In this document: one piece after another, positions 33,528 to 42,341 of the stretch
How the letters are laid out: each line of letters starts with the position of its first letter
Numbering within the stretch: position 1 is the first letter of the stretch
Origin: DASXUX01 sp036504595
Lineage (GTDB): Bacteria > Planctomycetota > SZUA-567 > H5-PLA8
Direction of reading: 5' to 3'
Length of the DNA stretch: 64,000 nucleotides
Assembly (NCBI GenBank): GCA_036504595.1
Contig: DASXUX010000067.1
Location: forward strand, 62,001 to 126,000
Notes under the pieces: generated by a model
Database searches by the model: none
Told to the model about the DNA's origin: nothing
What the model saw: the letters and a program-made list of their open reading frames with translations, nothing else
Translations under genes and position numbers: made by a program

Positions 33528-33926
33528 TCAAGACTTCGTCGTTCCCTTCAGCGCTTTTTTCGCCCCGGGGATATCGTTGACGCGCAGCACGAGGATGCCG
33601 CCCTGCGGTTCGGTCGTGCCATAAGCGTATTCGATGTTCACTTTGGCTTTGGCGAGGCGCTGCGCGACACGGCCCAGTTCGCCCGGCTTGTCGTCCAGGT
33701 CCAGCGCCAGCACGTCGGTTTCGACCACCAGAACGCCCGCGCTTTCCAGCAGCGTGCGCGCTTTGTCCGGATCGCTCGTGACCAGTCTGACGACGGCGTG
33801 ATCGACGGTATCGGAAACACTGAGGCCCTGGATATTGATCTGCTGCGCGGCGAACGTTTCACACAATCGTCCCAGCACGCCGGGCTTATTTTCCAGGAAG
33901 ACCGAGAGTTGCTTCACAACCTGCAT
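33528..33926 (-). CDS. Tandem ACT-domain regulatory protein
   Basis: A 132-residue protein made of two ACT domains: VKQLSVFLENKPGVLGRLCETF (residues 3-24) and LALDLDDKPGELGRVAQRLAKA (residues about 73-94), each with the Gly loop that binds small ligands such as amino acids. This class occurs as stand-alone regulators. AGGAGG lies eight bases before ATG 33926 but only two before the alternative ATG at 33932, so the shorter start is chosen. Its target is unknown. Confidence 0.9.
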   Translation of the reverse strand: MQVVKQLSVFLENKPGVLGRLCETFAAQQINIQGLSVSDTVDHAVVRLVTSDPDKARTLLESAGVLVVETDVLALDLDDKPGELGRVAQRLAKAKVNIEYAYGTTEPQGGILVLRVNDIPGAKKALKGTTKS

Positions 33927-33954
33927 GGTCATGCCCTCCTCAGTTGATAGTGCA

Positions 33955-34704
33955 TCACACTTTAACGCTGGAACGCAATGTTCCGCGCGGTTTCAGCGTG
34001 CCGCGCGGAAGTGCCGACAATTTCACCTGGATCAAATTCTCGACCGAACACACTCCCGCCTGCAAGCGAGCCAGATCCTCCGCCAAAGCGCGGTCCAGCA
34101 GGCTCGGCACCTCTCCGCGCAAGACCACGCGCCCATCCGCGCAGGAAACGCTAATGCCTTTAGTTTCGAAATCCCTGCAATATTCCAGCGCGCGCTGAAT
34201 TGCATTCACGGTGGCCGCGTCGGAGACCTCGTCCAGCGGATCGACGGTCAGCCGGTTCACGACCTTGCTCACCCCGCGGCAGTGCCTGGCCGTGGATTCG
34301 GTGATGAAGCATTCTTCGGCCGAACGCACATGCCCTTGCAGCGTGACCACGCCGCCGCGCACATGCACCACGGCCGTGCCGACCGGGAGCTCCGCGTGCG
34401 CGTCCAGCGCCTGGCGGATGTGTATCGCGATCTGGCGGTCCTCCAGCGTTTCGCGCGGCCGGATCTCGATCAGATCCTTAAGGGCCCGCACGCCTTTCAG
34501 GCGCATGACGAAGCGATGCAAGCGCTCCTTCTGCCGGTACGTCACGACTTTTCCGCGCAGGGTGACGAAGCCGTCTCGCACTTCGAACTGCACGTGCTTG
34601 CCCGCCACCCGCTGCAGGTTTGACTTCAGAGCCTTTGTGATGATTTCGTCCCGTCTTCGGCCATTCGTCTCGCCGCTGTCGGGACCCGGTTTCGCGCGAG
34701 CCAT
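33955..34704 (-). CDS. Triple BON-domain protein
   Basis: A 249-residue soluble protein with three BON domains, each with the VxxGxVxLxGxV pattern: FEVRDGFVTLRGKVVTY (residues about 39-55), VHVRGGVVTLQGHV, and VSCADGRVVLRGEV. BON domains bind phospholipid or other hydrophobic partners in OsmY-like proteins. No signal peptide is visible, which is unusual for OsmY relatives. The tail repeats RGTLKPRGTLR. ATG 34704 follows GGAGG. It lies divergent from copA, sharing a 228-bp gap. Confidence 0.85.
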   Translation of the reverse strand: MARAKPGPDSGETNGRRRDEIITKALKSNLQRVAGKHVQFEVRDGFVTLRGKVVTYRQKERLHRFVMRLKGVRALKDLIEIRPRETLEDRQIAIHIRQALDAHAELPVGTAVVHVRGGVVTLQGHVRSAEECFITESTARHCRGVSKVVNRLTVDPLDEVSDAATVNAIQRALEYCRDFETKGISVSCADGRVVLRGEVPSLLDRALAEDLARLQAGVCSVENLIQVKLSALPRGTLKPRGTLRSSVKV

Positions 34705-34796
34705 GTCCACCTCCACTTGTCAGTGATAGCTGAAGTGCCGCCGATTGTCCACCATCTGTGCGGCGAGTATCTGCCTGCGCAATGCGCTTGCGTTCC

Positions 34797-34846
34797 CAAG
34801 AGCCAAGAGCCAAGAGCCAAGAGCTAAGAGCTAAGAGCCAACAGCC
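34797..34846. repeat. Heptamer array, AGAGCCA/AGAGCTA units
   Basis: Seven contiguous 7-bp units in the divergent gap between the BON gene and copA. No inverted partner was found. Confidence 0.85.
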
Positions 34847-34932
34847 CAGCATCCCCTCGCTCGGCTCTTCGCTTGCGCAGTCCTGCGCGCACCCCATAAT
34901 CGCACTCGGCCGCTTGAAACTGCTGGAGCAAC

Positions 34933-37332
34933 ATGGCACGACGCGATAGGGAAGACAGCACGACGATTCTGGTGATCGGCGGCATGCACTGTGCCGCCTG
35001 CGTGGGTCGGGTGGAGAAAGCGCTGCGCTCCCGGCCCGGCGTGGAGACGGCCGGCGTCAACCTGCTGACTCGGCTGGCGACCGTCCGGCATAATGCCGAT
35101 GTCAAGCCGCGTGAACTGATCGATGCCATTGCCGCCATCGGATATCAGGGCACGGTGGCCAGCCCGAGCCCCGGTTCCCACGTGCAGATGAGCTTCGGCG
35201 ACACGATGGAAGTTCTGGCCAGCCAGAAGACGCGCTTCGTGGCTGGAGCGATCTTCACGCTGTTGATCCTGCTGATCAACTACCTGTGGGGCACGAACGA
35301 CGATAAATCCAAGCTGTTCCTCCTTTTCCTGCTGGCCACCCCCGTCCAGATCACCGTGGGCTGGGAATATTATCGCGGCTGCATTCACGCGCTGCGCAAG
35401 TGGTCCTTCAACATGGACAGCCTCGTCGTGCTGGGTTCGAGCGCCGCGTTCCTGCAAGGCTTCCTTTGTTTCATCGGCCAGGTCAGCAACGATCCGTCCT
35501 TGATGAAAGACCCGGCGTCCAATCTCCCGGCGGCGCCGCAGTTCCACATCGCGGCGATCATCTTAACGATCGTCAGCCTCGGAAAATGGCTGGAAGGTCG
35601 CGCGCGGGAATCGACCAGCCAGCTTTGGGGCAGCCTCGTCGAGATCACGCCCAAAGAAGCCTGCGTGCTGCGCGATGGGCGAGAGCAGATCATTCCCGCT
35701 GGCGTGGTCGCGGTCGGCGACATCGTCCTGGTGCGGCCCGGCGAGCGCATTCCCGTTGACGGCGAAATCGTGGACGGCAGCACCGAAGTCAACGAGGCGC
35801 TGATTACCGGCGAAGGGCGTCCGGTCCAGAAGGTCAAGGGCGACCGCGTCATCGTGGCGAGCGTGAACGGCTCGGGCTTCATCCGCGTCCGAGCGCAGGG
35901 CGTGGGCGCCGATTCGACCATTGCGCAGATTGCGCGCATGGTGACGGAAGCTCAGGACCACAAAGCGCGCGTCGAACAGATGGCCGACCGCATCTCGGGC
36001 ATTCTCGTGCCGGTGACGATTGCCATCGCCGCCGCGGCCTTCGTGGTCTGGTACTTCGGCCCGGTCGCCGTGCATGGTCTCAGCGAAGCGCAACGTGCCT
36101 GGCTCCAGGAACACTATTGGTTCCGCTTCCTGCTGGAAGAACGCATTGCGTCGAGCGCGCTGCGGCCGGCCATCGCGGTGCTGGTCGTTGCGTGCCCCTG
36201 CGCGCTCGGCCTGGCAACGCCCACCGCCGTCATCGTCGCGACGGGTCTGGGTGCGCGGCGCGGAATCCTGATCAAAGGCGGCGAAGCGCTTGAAGCCGCC
36301 GCGCGCATCACCGACGTCATCTTCGACAAAACCGGCACCCTGACCGACGGCTCCTTCTCCGTTCAGGAAGTGCTGACCGCGCCGGGCATCGATCGCGAGG
36401 AGTTCCTCATACTGGCGGCGTCGCTGGAATCGTGCTCCGAACACGCGCTCGCCAAAGGCATCGTGAAGATCGCCAAGAAAGAATCGCTGCAGCTCCGCAA
36501 AATCGACAACTTCGACGCTTTGCCCGGCCGGGGCCTGAAAGGCACGGTGGGCAAGAAGAGCTATCTGGTCGGTTCGCGCAGCATGCTCAGCGAACTCAGC
36601 TACCGCGTGCCGGCGGAACTGGCCAAGCGCGTGGACGCGGCCGAGGACGCCGGTTCGACGCTCGTTTTTCTTGCCGAAGAGAACGGGCCGATTCTGGGCG
36701 CCATCGCTCTGGCCGATCGCATCAAAGAAAGCGCCGCGCCAGCCATCGCGGAACTGACGGCGCAGGGGCTGCGTGCGCATCTGCTTTCTGGCGACAATCC
36801 CAAAGCCGCGCAGGCCGTCGCGCGGCGCTGCGGCCTCAACGAAGAGAGCGTGCACGCGTTGATGCGCCCGGAAGACAAAGTCGATTTCATCCACCAGCTC
36901 AAGAGCAAGGGACGCCGCGTCGCGGCGGTGGGCGATGGCATCAACGACGCGCCGGGTCTTGCGGCCGCGGACGTGGGCGTTGCTCTGGGCACGGGCACGG
37001 ATATCGCGGTCGAGTCCGGCCAGATCGTGCTGGTATCGGCCGATGTGCGCGGCGTGCCGCGAGCGATCAAGCTGGCGCGGAGCGCCACGCGCGTCATCCA
37101 CTGGAATCTGATTCTGGCGTTCTGCTTCAACCTGATCATGATCCCGTCGGCGTTTTTCGATCAGATCAACCCGGTGCTCGGCGCGACGTTCATGGCCGTC
37201 AGCTCGATCATGGTGATGCTCAACGCTCTGACGCTGATCATCTCCGCCAAACCTGAGGAAGGCATGCTGCCGCTCCCGGCGATAACCGATTCGCAGCGCA
37301 TGGACCAGCCGGCAGCGGCGAACAGCAAGTAG
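34933..37332 (+). CDS. copA: Copper-translocating P1B-type ATPase CopA
   Basis: A 799-residue P-type ATPase. It has one N-terminal HMA domain with GMHCAAC (residues 17-23), eight predicted helices, the transport motif CPC at 421-423, the phosphorylation motif DKTGT with Asp 465, and GDGINDAP near the C-terminus. The CPC and HMA motifs indicate Cu(I) export from the cytoplasm. Two deviations are notable: the actuator motif reads TGEG instead of TGES, and the nucleotide-binding His motif reads SEHALA instead of SEHPLA. The His itself is kept. The start is ATG 34933 with GGAG upstream. No copper regulator lies beside it. Confidence 0.93.
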   Translation: MARRDREDSTTILVIGGMHCAACVGRVEKALRSRPGVETAGVNLLTRLATVRHNADVKPRELIDAIAAIGYQGTVASPSPGSHVQMSFGDTMEVLASQKTRFVAGAIFTLLILLINYLWGTNDDKSKLFLLFLLATPVQITVGWEYYRGCIHALRKWSFNMDSLVVLGSSAAFLQGFLCFIGQVSNDPSLMKDPASNLPAAPQFHIAAIILTIVSLGKWLEGRARESTSQLWGSLVEITPKEACVLRDGREQIIPAGVVAVGDIVLVRPGERIPVDGEIVDGSTEVNEALITGEGRPVQKVKGDRVIVASVNGSGFIRVRAQGVGADSTIAQIARMVTEAQDHKARVEQMADRISGILVPVTIAIAAAAFVVWYFGPVAVHGLSEAQRAWLQEHYWFRFLLEERIASSALRPAIAVLVVACPCALGLATPTAVIVATGLGARRGILIKGGEALEAAARITDVIFDKTGTLTDGSFSVQEVLTAPGIDREEFLILAASLESCSEHALAKGIVKIAKKESLQLRKIDNFDALPGRGLKGTVGKKSYLVGSRSMLSELSYRVPAELAKRVDAAEDAGSTLVFLAEENGPILGAIALADRIKESAAPAIAELTAQGLRAHLLSGDNPKAAQAVARRCGLNEESVHALMRPEDKVDFIHQLKSKGRRVAAVGDGINDAPGLAAADVGVALGTGTDIAVESGQIVLVSADVRGVPRAIKLARSATRVIHWNLILAFCFNLIMIPSAFFDQINPVLGATFMAVSSIMVMLNALTLIISAKPEEGMLPLPAITDSQRMDQPAAANSK

Positions 37333-37361
37333 GCAGCGACCGTCAGAGAGCGGCGCTCCGG

Positions 37362-37403
37362 TTCCCCTCTCCCCCGCGAGGGAGAGGGGTTAGTGGTGAG
37401 GGG
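37362..37403. repeat. CCCCTCTCCC palindrome, intergenic copy
   Basis: Starts TTCCCCTCTCCCCCGCGAGG and continues to AGAGGGGTTAG and GTGAGGGG. More than thirty bases match 26521-26562. It separates copA from the next gene and may end copA transcription. Confidence 0.85.
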
Positions 37404-37451
37404 GGACACGCCCGCGAGCCCGAAGAACAACGTCCGCAACGGAGTCCAGCT

Positions 37452-38117
37452 ATGAGACTGCTTAACACCGAAAGCCTGGCGGCGACGCTCGATGCAGTCT
37501 ACGACGCGGGGCCATCGCAGATCGCGCGGCCGGAGCGTCTGCGCGTCGCGAAGTGGATCGCCTCGCGCCAGGGACTGCCGGGATCGTACGCGAACATGTT
37601 CGCGCCGACAGATCGCGACCGAAAAGGACTCAGGCTTTACACAGGCGAGAAAATCACGACTCGCGCCGCGACCGCGCATATCCTCGGCGAAGAGGCCTGT
37701 CGCGCGCTGGTCCTGCTGAACGTCAGCGACGCCGGCGTTCAGCGCGCACTGGCGGCCGCTCAGGCCGGCATTGCGGAGCGGCTGGAGCACGCTGAGAAGA
37801 TCGGCGTGCAAATGGGAACCTATTGCTGTGGCCCGTGCACGGTCTCGATGTGGCGGCACCTGCTCGTCGGTGGCCTGGGCCGCGTTGAGGAGCGTCTTGC
37901 GGCAGGCTTGCGGCAACTCAAGAAGCACCGTCTAGACAGTGGGCGCTGGCGGCGTTTTCCGTTCTACTACACGCTCACAGCGCTCGTCGAAATGGAGCAC
38001 AGTCAGGACGAACTGCGCTACGTGGCTTCGGCCTGCGAGCGGGCGCTGCAACGAACCGGCGGCAAGCTCGAAAAACGCCGCCGCTTGCTGCTGGAAAAAG
38101 TCTTGGCGAAAGTCTGA
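37452..38117 (+). CDS. Hypothetical protein with CCGPC motif
   Basis: A 221-residue protein of unknown function, likely cytosolic and mostly helical. The one distinctive feature is YCCGPCTVSMWRHL near residue 125, where three Cys cluster (CCxxC) as in metal or thiol-redox sites. Residues about 60-80 read YTGEKITTRAATAHILGEEA. The C-terminal 60 residues are basic. It lies 120 bp after copA in the same direction, so a link to copper stress is possible but untested. No known domain was recognised. Confidence 0.75.
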   Translation: MRLLNTESLAATLDAVYDAGPSQIARPERLRVAKWIASRQGLPGSYANMFAPTDRDRKGLRLYTGEKITTRAATAHILGEEACRALVLLNVSDAGVQRALAAAQAGIAERLEHAEKIGVQMGTYCCGPCTVSMWRHLLVGGLGRVEERLAAGLRQLKKHRLDSGRWRRFPFYYTLTALVEMEHSQDELRYVASACERALQRTGGKLEKRRRLLLEKVLAKV

Positions 38118-38249
38118 GTTATTTTCTAGGCAAGAACAGACCGCCCCACGCCCGCCGCTGAAGTAGGCCTACCCGCCTTGCGCTTGTGAGTTCTGTGCAG
38201 ACTATTGCGCAGCGAGGTGATTGCAACGGCAATTTTTCACAATGAAAAA

Positions 38250-39074
38250 CTATTTTCCGCCCAGAATCTCGCGCACCAAGCCCGCGTTCTCTGAAACCTG
38301 GTCCTTGTACTTCGGGAACATGCCGACATCGATGAGGTCAGTCGGCTTGATGTTCTCATAGCCGAACTTGAGCGCCGCGCGCGTGCTTTCGACCGTCTTG
38401 CAGTTGCGGCTGGCGGCCATGATCTTGAAACCGATGCACGGCTTGCGGACTGCGCGGATCGTCTTGGCCATGCGCGGCGGATCTTCCGGCGGGAACTTCT
38501 CTTCGACATGAGCTTTCTGCTGCGTTGCCGGCGCACTCTTGTAGCCGCGAGCGAGATTGTAGAAGCAGCACATGTAGAAGTCCGTCTCCCAGCCCTTCTC
38601 TTCGCAATACTCGACAACTTCCGGGATGTGCGTGCCGATGCCCGCGGGCAGGCCGGTATCGCGGATCTTCTTCAGAATGTCGCGCACCGCGTCGAACTTG
38701 CCGGCGTGCCAGGAATTGTCCGTGTGCGTGCCGTGGTGGTAGATGGCCATCGGCTTGTAGCGCGCAATCTCGCTGATGTTGGCGCCGATATCTGCAAATT
38801 CAGACGCGGTCTGGGCGATCCATTTCATCTTCCCGCCGCTCAAGACATGTTCCAGGTACGCGCGCATCTGCAACCGGTCGCCGCGCGTCTGGATCGTGTT
38901 GATGCCATTTTCCCAGCACGTCGCCATCAGTTTCTGAATGTTGGGCATCGTGTAGTAGCTGATCATGTCCCAGTCCATCTCGCCGGAAAAATGCGAGTAC
39001 CCCGACTGAGGATTTCCGCCGCAGATCAGCCGCGAGATTTTTTGCCCGCAAAAATCAACGAGTGGAAGCTGCAT
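38250..39074 (-). CDS. Hypothetical TIM-barrel protein (aldo/keto reductase-like)
   Basis: A 274-residue protein with an (alpha/beta)8 pattern: RLICGGNPQSGYSH at the start, GINTIQTRGDRLQMRAYLE, IYHHGTHTDNSW, LPAGIGTHIPEVV, YMCCFYNLARG, CIGFKIMAASR and a final DLIDVGMFPKYKDQ. This layout is like the aldo/keto reductase-related proteins common in planctomycetes. The classical AKR tetrad is not evident, so catalysis is uncertain. No signal peptide. It stands alone, convergent with the previous gene; the 130-bp gap shows nothing. Confidence 0.78.
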   Translation of the reverse strand: MQLPLVDFCGQKISRLICGGNPQSGYSHFSGEMDWDMISYYTMPNIQKLMATCWENGINTIQTRGDRLQMRAYLEHVLSGGKMKWIAQTASEFADIGANISEIARYKPMAIYHHGTHTDNSWHAGKFDAVRDILKKIRDTGLPAGIGTHIPEVVEYCEEKGWETDFYMCCFYNLARGYKSAPATQQKAHVEEKFPPEDPPRMAKTIRAVRKPCIGFKIMAASRNCKTVESTRAALKFGYENIKPTDLIDVGMFPKYKDQVSENAGLVREILGGK

Positions 39075-39196
39075 GCTGTGCTCCTTTTTTCAGTATCTCA
39101 AGGCTCTTGTGTTACCCGCGTCACCGGCGGCTGCAAACATTTTTCCTCCGCCACCCGCTTACAGTGCGTGACCGTAGCTGTGATGCCGGGAGCGTC

Positions 39197-39256
39197 GTAG
39201 TGCGGGCATCTTGCCCGCTTCTCCGATGGATCTAGCGGGCGGGACGCCCGCACTAC
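39197..39256. repeat. GTAGTGCGGGC..GCCCGCACTAC hairpin
   Basis: The arms GTAGTGCGGGCATCTTGCCC and GGGACGCCCGCACTAC pair at about 18 of 22 positions around a 16-bp loop. It is one of the GC-rich palindromes of this genome, here intergenic. Confidence 0.8.
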
Positions 39257-39282
39257 GAGGCAACCGTGCAGCTACCCCTCGC

Positions 39283-41568
39283 TTACTCTTCCGCCGGTCC
39301 GTGCCAAACGCTGCCGCCAAAGGTCGTCACGAAGATCGCCGCGTCATTGTCCGGATCGACCACCACGCGCTGCGCATTGCTGAAGGGCAACCCGTCCAGA
39401 GCTTTCCACGTTGCGCCGTCGTCTTTGCTGAGCCACAAACCCGCGCCGGGCGCGCCTTCGGTCAGCGTGGCGTAGATCCAGCCGGGCCGCTTGGGGTGAA
39501 GATACGCGCCGAAATGCTCGCTGCCCATTTGCAGCAGACGTTTCCACGTCGCGCCGCCGTCGGCCGTGCGCCACAGGCCCGCCTGGCCCTCACGAGCGTC
39601 GCACGCGCCGACATAGATGCGCTGGCTGTCTTTCGGATCGACTGTGAAATCCTTCGGCCAGAGCAGCGCCTGCGATTTGTTCAGCAGTTCCCAATTCTCT
39701 GCGCCGTCCTTCGAGCGATACAGGCCGACGCCATCCGACAGGAACTTGTGGTTCTGCGTGCGTGCGGTCACCAGAGCGAAGAGCGTTCCGTCCGTGTGCA
39801 AGAACACGCGGCACACGCGGCGATTGCTATCGGCGCCCAGTCCTTTGTTCTTCCCAGTCCAGCTTTTGCCGTCATCCGTGGACTTGAACACGCCTTGGTT
39901 GAACACGCCGCAGTAAAGCGTGCGCTGGCCCGCGGGGCTTTTGGGGTCGAGCGCGATCGATGTGCAGGCGGCTTTGGGCAGGCCGGCGTTGCTGGCTTTC
40001 CATTTGTCGGCGTGATCGACGCTGACGGCAACTCCGCCCGGATACTGGTCGCGATGATTTCCCCAGATGATGTTGCCGTTCGGAATATCGTGCGTGTCCG
40101 AAAATGCGCCCCACACCTTGCCCTTCACTTCCGGATCAAAGGCGAGTTCGTAGCAAGTATTTCTCCACGGAGGGCGCGATGCCGCCGGCCACCACGACCA
40201 TGTCTTCGCTCTGTCGTTCGAAATCGAGAAGCCGATGTCCGTGTAACAGATGTAGTGCCGCTCCGGCTTGAACGGATCGACGTAATAGTTCCACGTCGTC
40301 GTCACGACCAGCCCGGTGCAGTGCCAGCGGGGGGTGGCGCCGGCTTCCTTGCCGGCCGGCACGAAGGCCGGCGCTACCGTGCGCGAGTGCGCCAACTGCC
40401 AGTTCTTCGCGCCGTCACGCGTGACATACGAGTTGCCGACGTCCACCGTCAACAGCAACTCGGCGTTGGTTGCGCACGCGGCGACGCCCAGCGGGCAGCA
40501 CTGGTAGAACTGCCCATCGCCGCAAACGACAAAATCCTTCTCGACATTGAACGGCGGCCAGCGCGGGTCGCCCTGAAAGCTCATCTTCCAATTCTGGCCG
40601 CCATCGTCAGAGCGGAAACAGGAGCAGTTGTGCGGCGGCGGAATGCCGGTGTTCGTGTTGAAGGCGTAAACGGTCTTTGGTTGTGCGTTGCTGGTGGCCA
40701 GTTGCTTGTACTGAGCGATGTCGCCTTGGGACCACTGGTCGAAGCGCTTGATCTCGACGTTCAATCCTGCGCCGAGCGCCGATTCCCAATGTTCGCCCTT
40801 GTCAGATGAACGATACGGCCCGCCGGTGAACTTGCCGCCTTCGGCTTTGCTCGGAACCGTGCAGTAGAGCATCACGACGTTGTCTTTGGCGTTCGAACCG
40901 CCGGCAAACGCAAGCGCACTCGAGCTCGGCAGGCTGGCCGTCTTCGCCGCCCACGTTTTCCCGCAGTCGTCCGAACGCCAAATACCTTGCGACGTACCCG
41001 CGAAGCACACGCGCGCGGTGGCCGGGCTGGTCTGGTCGAAATGGAAGCCTTTCACTTCACCGCGCGGTCCCTCGCACCTCGCCCACGTCTTGCCGCCATC
41101 GTCGGAGCGCAGCACGCTTTCGCCGGAGCCGATCAGCATCAGCTTCGGATCGCCCGGATCGATGCCGATGTCTCCGCGCGCCGCCTGCGGCAGGTTCGCC
41201 AAAAGTTCCCAGTGCTCGCCCCGATCGCGGCTGACCATCAGCCGGTTTCCATTGGCGGCAAGGACAGCGTTGGCGTCCGCCGGATGAAACGCCGGCTTGC
41301 ACTGCGTGTTGGCGCGAAGCTGCGACTGGTGGATCATCTTCCAGTTCAGGCCGCCATCGCAAGAAATGTACGCGGCGCTCATGTCGCAGTTGATCATCAT
41401 CAGCTTCGGATCGAGCGGGCTGATCGCCGGCGTAAACATCCCGCCGCCGCCCGAAAGCCCGACGGGTTCCCACTTCACCGGCGTGTCGGCGCAGAAGGCG
41501 GCGCTTGCGAGAAGCAAGCACAGCAGTGGCGTGTGCGGGCAAGATCTGGGATTGGCTATGGCGGTCAT
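39283..41568 (-). CDS. Secreted BNR/sortilin-type beta-propeller protein
   Basis: A 761-residue exported protein (signal core LLCLLLASAAFCA). It contains many Asp-box (BNR) motifs of the SxDxGxTW type: SCDGGLNW, SRDRGEHW, SDDGGKTW, SDDCGKTW, SDDGGQNW, STDDGKSW, SKDGAENW, TADGGATW and SKDDGATW, spread across the whole length. That predicts one or two beta-propellers as in sialidases, GH74 xyloglucanases and Vps10 domains. The sialidase Arg triad could not be recognised, so the enzyme activity is unclear. Residues VAPAFVPAGKEAGATP near 405 come from a palindromic repeat read in frame. Confidence 0.85.
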   Translation of the reverse strand: MTAIANPRSCPHTPLLCLLLASAAFCADTPVKWEPVGLSGGGGMFTPAISPLDPKLMMINCDMSAAYISCDGGLNWKMIHQSQLRANTQCKPAFHPADANAVLAANGNRLMVSRDRGEHWELLANLPQAARGDIGIDPGDPKLMLIGSGESVLRSDDGGKTWARCEGPRGEVKGFHFDQTSPATARVCFAGTSQGIWRSDDCGKTWAAKTASLPSSSALAFAGGSNAKDNVVMLYCTVPSKAEGGKFTGGPYRSSDKGEHWESALGAGLNVEIKRFDQWSQGDIAQYKQLATSNAQPKTVYAFNTNTGIPPPHNCSCFRSDDGGQNWKMSFQGDPRWPPFNVEKDFVVCGDGQFYQCCPLGVAACATNAELLLTVDVGNSYVTRDGAKNWQLAHSRTVAPAFVPAGKEAGATPRWHCTGLVVTTTWNYYVDPFKPERHYICYTDIGFSISNDRAKTWSWWPAASRPPWRNTCYELAFDPEVKGKVWGAFSDTHDIPNGNIIWGNHRDQYPGGVAVSVDHADKWKASNAGLPKAACTSIALDPKSPAGQRTLYCGVFNQGVFKSTDDGKSWTGKNKGLGADSNRRVCRVFLHTDGTLFALVTARTQNHKFLSDGVGLYRSKDGAENWELLNKSQALLWPKDFTVDPKDSQRIYVGACDAREGQAGLWRTADGGATWKRLLQMGSEHFGAYLHPKRPGWIYATLTEGAPGAGLWLSKDDGATWKALDGLPFSNAQRVVVDPDNDAAIFVTTFGGSVWHGPAEE
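40332..40378. repeat. GGTGGCGCCGGC..GCCGGCGCTACC palindrome inside the BNR gene
   Basis: A near-perfect hairpin with arms of about 20 bp. Read on the minus strand it gives VAPAFVPAGKEAGATP in frame. A half copy with the same core lies in the M14 gene at 56622. Confidence 0.82.
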
Positions 41569-41631
41569 CTGGGCGCCCTCGACTGGATACGTTCTGAATA
41601 CACCAGCGAGAGGGACGGCAGGGCAGAGTCG

Positions 41632-41724
41632 AAAACTCCAGAAGTTCAGGAGTTGAGAAGTCTAGGGATTTAGCACCACGAGCCTTGGACTGCTGGACTC
41701 CTCGACTGCTTGACTTCTGGACTG
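41632..41724. repeat. Short tandem units with AGAAGTC/GACTTCT, facing arms
   Basis: CCAGAAGTTC-AGGAGTTG-AGAAGTCT (period about 8) at 41632-41665 faces GGACTGC-TGGACTC-CTCGACT-GCTTGAC (period 7) at 41695-41724, with partial complementarity. It lies between the BNR gene and the smpB stop. Confidence 0.65.
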
Positions 41725-41727
41725 AAG

Positions 41728-42210
41728 TTACCGCCTTGCCGCTTTCAGCGTGCGGTCGATTTCGCGGCGGACTTCGGCTTCGCGCAAGGAGGCGCGTTTG
41801 TCGCCGTAGGTCTTTCCCTTTGCAACGCCGAGGAGGACTTTGGCCCACGAGCCCTTGAAGTAGATTTCGAGCGGGACGATCGTGCGGCCAGCAATCTGCG
41901 TCTTGCCGCGCAGGCGTTCGATCTCGCGCTTGCTGAGGAGCAGCTTGCGCTTCCGGACGGGATCGGGCACCTGGATGTGTGTCTTGTCGTACGTGTTCAG
42001 TTGCAGGCCCATCAGCCAGCATTCGCCGTTGTCCACGCGCGCGTAGCAGTCCGCGAACGCGACACCGCGGGTGCGCAGGCTTTTGACCTCGCTGCCATGG
42101 AGGACCAGGCCAGCTTCGACTTTCTCCTCAATCAGGTAATCGTGGAAAGCCTTCTTATTCGTCGCGACATTGCGCCGGAATGGCTTTTTCTCTTCAGTTT
42201 TCTTATCCAT
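41728..42210 (-). CDS. smpB: SsrA-binding protein SmpB
   Basis: A 160-residue SmpB, the partner of tmRNA in rescue of stalled ribosomes. Characteristic parts: NKKAFHDYLIEEKVEAGLVL, GSEVKSLRTRGV, DCYARVDNGECWLMGLQLNTY, the R(K)KLLLSK segment, and the basic tail LGVAKGKTYGDKRASLREAEVRREIDR, which enters the decoding centre. The start at 42210 (MDKKTE) is preferred to an earlier in-frame start at 42237. No ssrA gene was recognised near it, although in many genomes they adjoin. Confidence 0.97.
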   Translation of the reverse strand: MDKKTEEKKPFRRNVATNKKAFHDYLIEEKVEAGLVLHGSEVKSLRTRGVAFADCYARVDNGECWLMGLQLNTYDKTHIQVPDPVRKRKLLLSKREIERLRGKTQIAGRTIVPLEIYFKGSWAKVLLGVAKGKTYGDKRASLREAEVRREIDRTLKAARR

Positions 42211-42263
42211 TCCCGCGCGCCTTTGACTGCAACACATTCTTCCACTGGACGATACCGTTTAAC

Positions 42264-42300
42264 AGTCTGGAGTCTAAGAGTCTGGAGTCCAGGAGTCTAC
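42264..42300. repeat. Heptamer array, GTCTGGA/GTCTAAG units
   Basis: Five degenerate 7-bp units just upstream of the amidase gene; CCTGACCCCTGAAACC follows directly. Confidence 0.7.
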
Positions 42301-42341
42301 GGCAAAGGCTTGCCGCGACCCTGACCCCTGAAACCTCATCC

